Below are positions 60,884 to 64,000 of a stretch of DNA of 64,000 nt, in pieces. The stretch comes from JBGPLJ01 sp963826145 (lineage in GTDB: Bacteria > Pseudomonadota > Gammaproteobacteria > Steroidobacterales > Steroidobacteraceae), in the NCBI GenBank assembly GCA_963826145.1, contig CAWGVW010000002.1, forward strand, positions 558,001 through 622,000, given 5' to 3'. How positions within the stretch are numbered: position 1 is the first letter of the stretch; each line of letters begins with the position of its first letter. The position numbers and the translations under genes were made by a program. The notes below the pieces were generated by a model. The model did no database searches. It was given only the letters and a program-made list of their open reading frames with translations, and was not told the DNA's origin.

Positions 60884-62293
60884 CTAACAGCTGTAGTACA
60901 GCTCCAGCTCAACCGGGTGCGTGGTCATGCGAAAGCGCGTGACCTCCTGCATCTTCAGCGCGATGTATGCGTCGATGACGTCGTTGGTGAAGACTCCGCC
61001 GCGCGTCAAGAACTCGCGGTCTTTGTCGAGTTGCTCGAGCGCCATGTCGAGCGAATGACATACGGTCGGGATGTTCTTCGCTTCCTCGGGTTCCAGGTCA
61101 TACAAGTCTTTATCAGCGGGTTCGCCGGGATGAATCTTGTTCTGAATTCCGTCGAGCCCAGCCATCATCATCGCGGTGAACGCGAAATACGGGTTCGCGC
61201 TCGAGTCGGGGAAACGCACTTCGATGCGGCGGGCTTTTGGGTTGGAGACCCAGGGAATGCGGATCGACGCCGAGCGGTTGCGTGCCGAGTACGCCAGCAT
61301 CACTGGTGCCTCGAAGCCCGGCACCAGCCGCTTGTAGCTGTTGGTGCCCGCATTCGTGAACGCGTTGATCGCCTTCGCGTGTTTGATGACGCCGCCGATG
61401 TAAAAGAGCGCGAGGTCGGACAGACCACCGTACTTTTCACCCGCAAACAGCGCCTTTCCGCCCTTTTGGAGCGACTGGTGCACGTGCATTCCGCTGCCGT
61501 TGTCGCCGACCAGAGGTTTGGGCATGAAGGTCGCCGTTTTGCCGTAGCCTGCCGCGACGTTGTGCACGACGTACTTCAGGATCTGCACTTCATCGGCCTT
61601 GCGGACGAGGCCACCGGCACCGACGCCGATTTCGCACTGGCCGGCCGTCGCCACTTCGTGGTGATGTACCTCGACCTTGCAGCCCATTTCCGCGAGCGCC
61701 TGGCACATCGCCGAGCGAATGTCCTGGAAGGCATCGACCGGCGGCACCGGAAAGTAGCCACCCTTGATGCCCGGACGGTGACCTTTGTTGCCGTCCGGAT
61801 AGTCGGTGCTCGAATTCCACGCACCCTGCACGGAATCGATCTGATAGAAACAGCCGCGCATCTCGGCGCTGAAGCGCACGCTGTCGAAGATGAAGAATTC
61901 GTTTTCCGGACCGAAGAGCGCACCGTCTGCGATGCCGGTCGATTTGAGATACGCCTCGGCCCGTTTTGCCAGCGAGCGCGGATCGCGCTCGTAGCCTTGC
62001 ATGGTCGAGGGTTCGATCACATCGCAACGGATATTGACAGTGGTCTCTTCGAAAAATGGATCTACCACCGCCGAGGCCGGTTCCGGCATCAGGATCATGT
62101 CGGACTCATTAATGCCCTTCCAGCCGGCAATCGATGAGCCATCGAACATCTTGCCGTCCGTGAAGAAGTCTTCGTCGACGACACCCGACGGGACCGTGAC
62201 ATGCTGTTCCTTGCCGCGCGTGTCGGTGAAGCGCAGATCGACGAACTTCACGTCCTTCTCTTTCATCAGCTTCAAAACGTCGGCTGGGGTCAT
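60884..62293 (-). CDS. glnA: Type I glutamine synthetase
   Basis: A 469-residue dodecameric enzyme that makes glutamine from glutamate, ammonia and ATP. Motifs seen: FDGSSIAGWKGINESDM (start of the active site), GPENEFFIFD, the ATP-binding KPLVGDNGSGMHVHQSL and NRSASIRIP. The adenylylation Tyr is in KDLYDLEPEE, so it should be controlled by GlnE. ATG 62293 is set by GGAGG six bases upstream. The promoter region carries a sigma-54 site and two NtrC sites. Confidence 0.96.
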   Translation of the reverse strand: MTPADVLKLMKEKDVKFVDLRFTDTRGKEQHVTVPSGVVDEDFFTDGKMFDGSSIAGWKGINESDMILMPEPASAVVDPFFEETTVNIRCDVIEPSTMQGYERDPRSLAKRAEAYLKSTGIADGALFGPENEFFIFDSVRFSAEMRGCFYQIDSVQGAWNSSTDYPDGNKGHRPGIKGGYFPVPPVDAFQDIRSAMCQALAEMGCKVEVHHHEVATAGQCEIGVGAGGLVRKADEVQILKYVVHNVAAGYGKTATFMPKPLVGDNGSGMHVHQSLQKGGKALFAGEKYGGLSDLALFYIGGVIKHAKAINAFTNAGTNSYKRLVPGFEAPVMLAYSARNRSASIRIPWVSNPKARRIEVRFPDSSANPYFAFTAMMMAGLDGIQNKIHPGEPADKDLYDLEPEEAKNIPTVCHSLDMALEQLDKDREFLTRGGVFTNDVIDAYIALKMQEVTRFRMTTHPVELELYYSC

Positions 62294-62389
62294 GGAATTC
62301 CTCCAGATATCTCTTTGATTTCGTGAGTGACGCCCCCCGCGGCTCACTACCAATTCTTTCGGGGAGACTTCAGCTAGGCCCCGGCCTTT

Positions 62390-62405
62390 TGCAGGTTCTG
62401 TGCCA
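62390..62405 (-). promoter_or_regulatory. Sigma-54 (-24/-12) promoter of glnA
   Basis: The minus strand reads TGGCACAGAACCTGCA, matching TGGCAC-N5-TTGCA with one change (C for the first T of the -12 half). The GG and GC doublets are exactly 10 bases apart. Transcription would start near 62378, about 85 nt before the ATG. Confidence 0.78.
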
Positions 62406-62468
62406 TGGATAGCCCGCTCTACAAATCAGTGGCTTAGCCGCCGGCACATCGTCCTGCATGGCGCTCGG

Positions 62469-62485
62469 TGCGCTATGTTAGTGCG
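62469..62485 (-). promoter_or_regulatory. NtrC-binding site, promoter-proximal
   Basis: The minus strand reads CGCACTAACATAGCGCA, two mismatches from the TGCAC-N7-GTGCA consensus. Its centre is about 99 bases upstream of the inferred start and 31 bases (three helical turns) from the distal site. Confidence 0.55.
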
Positions 62486-62499
62486 GAATGAGGCATCTT

Positions 62500-62516
62500 C
62501 GCACCTATATAGTGCA
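62500..62516 (-). promoter_or_regulatory. NtrC-binding site, promoter-distal
   Basis: The minus strand reads TGCACTATATAGGTGCG, one mismatch from TGCAC-N7-GTGCA. Its centre is about 130 bases upstream of the inferred glnA start, close to the layout at E. coli glnAp2. Confidence 0.7.
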
Positions 62517-62705
62517 TGTTTTTCTGCCGCAACATAACCGGTCCCGCCGATCTGCCGATCCCGCACCGCTATGAGGCACCAATCTTGAGCGGCCAGGGCG
62601 CCTGCGAACTCCCCGGAAATGCAATCGCGACTGGATCGCGTTGCCGTCACCAGTCGCAGCCTCGCTCGCTATACTCCCGCCCCTTTGTTCAGGGAGTCGA
62701 CGTTG

Positions 62706-63635
62706 ATGGCGGCGAGACGGGCGCGCGCACGCAAGGTGCAGTCGTTTCAGGACCTGATCTTCACGCTGCAGTCGTACTGGTCGGAACAGGGCTGCGTGAT
62801 TCTTCAGCCGTACGACATGGAGATGGGCGCCGGCACATTCCACACGGCGACGTTTCTGCGCGCCGTCGGCCCCGAGCCTTGGAGGGCCGCGTACGTTCAA
62901 CCATCGCGTCGGCCGACCGATGGCCGCTATGGCGAGAATCCCTTCCGGCTGCAGCGCTATTACCAGTTTCAGGTCGTGATGAAGCCTTCGCCGCTCGACT
63001 TCGTCGAACGCTACCTGGGATCGTTGCGCCAGCTCGGCTTCGATCCGCTCGTGCACGATATCCGCCTCGTCGAGGACAACTGGGAATCGCCAACGCTCGG
63101 CGCTTGGGGTCTCGGCTGGGAGATCTGGCTGAACGGCATGGAAGTCTCCCAGTTCACCTATTTTCAGCAGGTCGGCGGCCTCGACTGCCGGCCGGTGATG
63201 GGCGAGATCACGTACGGTCTGGAGCGCCTCGCGATGTATCTGCAGGGCGTCGACAGCGTGTATGACATCGTTTGGCAGGATGGACCGGCCGGACGCGTGA
63301 CCTATGGCGATGTCTATCACCAAAACGAAGTGGAACAGTCAAGGTATAACTTCGAGCTGGCGGATGTCGCCGAACTCCTTCACCAGTTCGACGCGCTCGA
63401 GAGCGAATGCCAGCGGCTGCTTGCGGCAGCGCTGCCGCTTCCGGCCTACGAGCGCATGCTCAAGTCCTCGCACGTCTTCAATCTGCTCGATGCGCGCGGC
63501 GCGATCTCCGTGACGGAACGACAGCGCTACATTCTTCGCGTCAGAGCGCTAGCCCGTGCGATCGCCGAAGCCTACTTCGAGCGGCGCAAGGCCTTGGGCT
63601 TTCCGATGCTCAAGGGAGCGGCCGGATCGTCATGA
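62706..63635 (+). CDS. glyQ: Glycine-tRNA ligase alpha subunit
   Basis: A 309-residue catalytic subunit of the bacterial alpha2-beta2 glycyl-tRNA synthetase. The start FQDLIFTLQSYWSEQGCVILQPYDMEMGAGTFHTATFLRA, QPSRRPTDGRYGENPFRLQ and GLDCRPVMGEITYGLERLAMYLQ are diagnostic. ATG 62706 is chosen because AGGGAG precedes it; a longer frame adds an unrelated Arg-rich leader. The stop overlaps the glyS start as ATGA. Confidence 0.95.
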   Translation: MAARRARARKVQSFQDLIFTLQSYWSEQGCVILQPYDMEMGAGTFHTATFLRAVGPEPWRAAYVQPSRRPTDGRYGENPFRLQRYYQFQVVMKPSPLDFVERYLGSLRQLGFDPLVHDIRLVEDNWESPTLGAWGLGWEIWLNGMEVSQFTYFQQVGGLDCRPVMGEITYGLERLAMYLQGVDSVYDIVWQDGPAGRVTYGDVYHQNEVEQSRYNFELADVAELLHQFDALESECQRLLAAALPLPAYERMLKSSHVFNLLDARGAISVTERQRYILRVRALARAIAEAYFERRKALGFPMLKGAAGSS

Positions 63636-64000
63636 AGAACGGCGCGCACGATTTTCTCGTCGAGATCGGTACCGAAGAGCTCCCGCCGCTGGCACTCCCG
63701 GACCTGTCGTCGGGCATGGCCGACGGTATTGCCAAAGGTCTTGCTGGCGCTCGCCTCAGCCATGGGCCGATCACGCAGTTTGCGACGCCCCGTCGACTAG
63801 CCGTAATGGTACAGAGCCTCTTGGCACGCCAACCAGACCAGGAAATCAAGCGGCGGGGGCCGCCGGTTACTGCGGCATTTGACGCTGGCGGCAAGCCGAC
63901 CAAGGCGGCGCTCGCCTTCGCGAATTCCTGTAGCACAACCGTCGAGCGGCTCGGTCGGGTACGGGAGGAGAAGGGCGAATATCTCTATTTCGAAGGCAAG
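63632..64000 (+). CDS. glyS: Glycine-tRNA ligase beta subunit (5' part, cut by window edge)
   Basis: The first 123 codons of glyS. The protein begins DFLVEIGTEELPPLALPDL, the family start, followed by FATPRRLAVMVQSL and RRGPPVTAAFDAGGKPTKAALAFA. It is translationally coupled to glyQ by the overlap ATGA at 63632-63635. The beta subunit binds tRNA and completes the synthetase. The frame stays open to the window end. Confidence 0.94.
   Translation, partial: MKNGAHDFLVEIGTEELPPLALPDLSSGMADGIAKGLAGARLSHGPITQFATPRRLAVMVQSLLARQPDQEIKRRGPPVTAAFDAGGKPTKAALAFANSCSTTVERLGRVREEKGEYLYFEGK

Larger units (their letters stand above)
62294..62705. other. 412-bp divergent glnA-glyQ regulatory region
   Basis: No gene here. 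It holds the sigma-54 promoter and two NtrC sites of glnA (minus strand) and, near 62670-62675, a TATACT box 31 bp before the glyQ ATG (plus strand). Confidence 0.6.

Noticed and set aside
60827..62137. 436-codon open frame opposite glnA
   Set aside because: glnA is unambiguous on the other strand and this frame has no start signal or domain.
1..64000. tRNA, rRNA, CRISPR or insertion sequences
   Set aside because: No cloverleaf-like tRNA genes, no rRNA sequence, no regularly spaced repeats and no transposase were found on either strand. Short RNAs could still be missed.

Overview
The window looks like chromosomal DNA of a GC-rich gammaproteobacterium. The core genes (GlnA/NtrBC, TatABC, SecB, GlyQ/GlyS as separate subunits, UvrD, TrkAH), the long TonB-dependent receptors and the sulfotransferase and 2-oxoglutarate oxygenase genes suggest a Nevskiales/Steroidobacteraceae- or xanthomonad-like lineage. 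That placement is inference from gene content. I see no rRNA, tRNA, CRISPR array, insertion sequence or prophage.

Layout. 1-3.4 kb: a secreted Cache-type protein, a sulfotransferase divergent from a JmjC/cupin-like oxygenase, and a DUF1761 membrane protein. 3.4-7.7 kb: a MacAB-like export operon (adaptor, ATPase, two permeases). 7.8-16.8 kb: AI-2E-type permease, uvrD, a LysR regulator, a small membrane protein, trkA-trkH and a Ser/Thr kinase. 17-33 kb: an accessory island with two very large TonB-dependent receptors, a LytS/LytTR two-component pair, two paralogous TPR-aspartyl/asparaginyl hydroxylases, a PKHD-type oxygenase, a sulfotransferase and a TPR-sulfotransferase fusion. 33.4-35.4 kb: dtd and tatABC. 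35.5-41.8 kb: a peptide-use block (POT transporter, M2/ACE-like dipeptidase, OPT transporter), then a DMT exporter. 41.8-50.8 kb: small membrane, lipid-binding and RNA-binding proteins, a MOSC protein, two GGDEF-family signalling proteins, CtpA protease and a frameshifted EnvC. 51-54.7 kb: rhodanese-grxC-secB-gpsA, trmL and a class 1B pyrD. 54.7-57.2 kb: MscS channel, a small membrane protein and an NNMT-like methyltransferase. 57.7-62.5 kb: ntrC, ntrB, a DUF4124 protein and glnA, with a sigma-54 promoter and two NtrC sites upstream of glnA. 62.7-64 kb: glyQ and the start of glyS.

The most interesting signal is the repeated pairing of sulfotransferases (three) with Fe(II)/2-oxoglutarate hydroxylases (four), most of them within 12 kb around two TonB-dependent receptors. 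This could be an undescribed modification system for a receptor, an imported ligand or a cell-surface molecule; the substrate cannot be read from the sequence. Other notable points are frameshifts in one TonB-dependent receptor and in envC, a perfect 30-bp inverted repeat covering the apparently leaderless start of a DMT transporter, a 33-bp-arm nested hairpin upstream of trkA, a structured AT-richer stretch upstream of dtd, and divergent trmL/pyrD genes whose start codons overlap.
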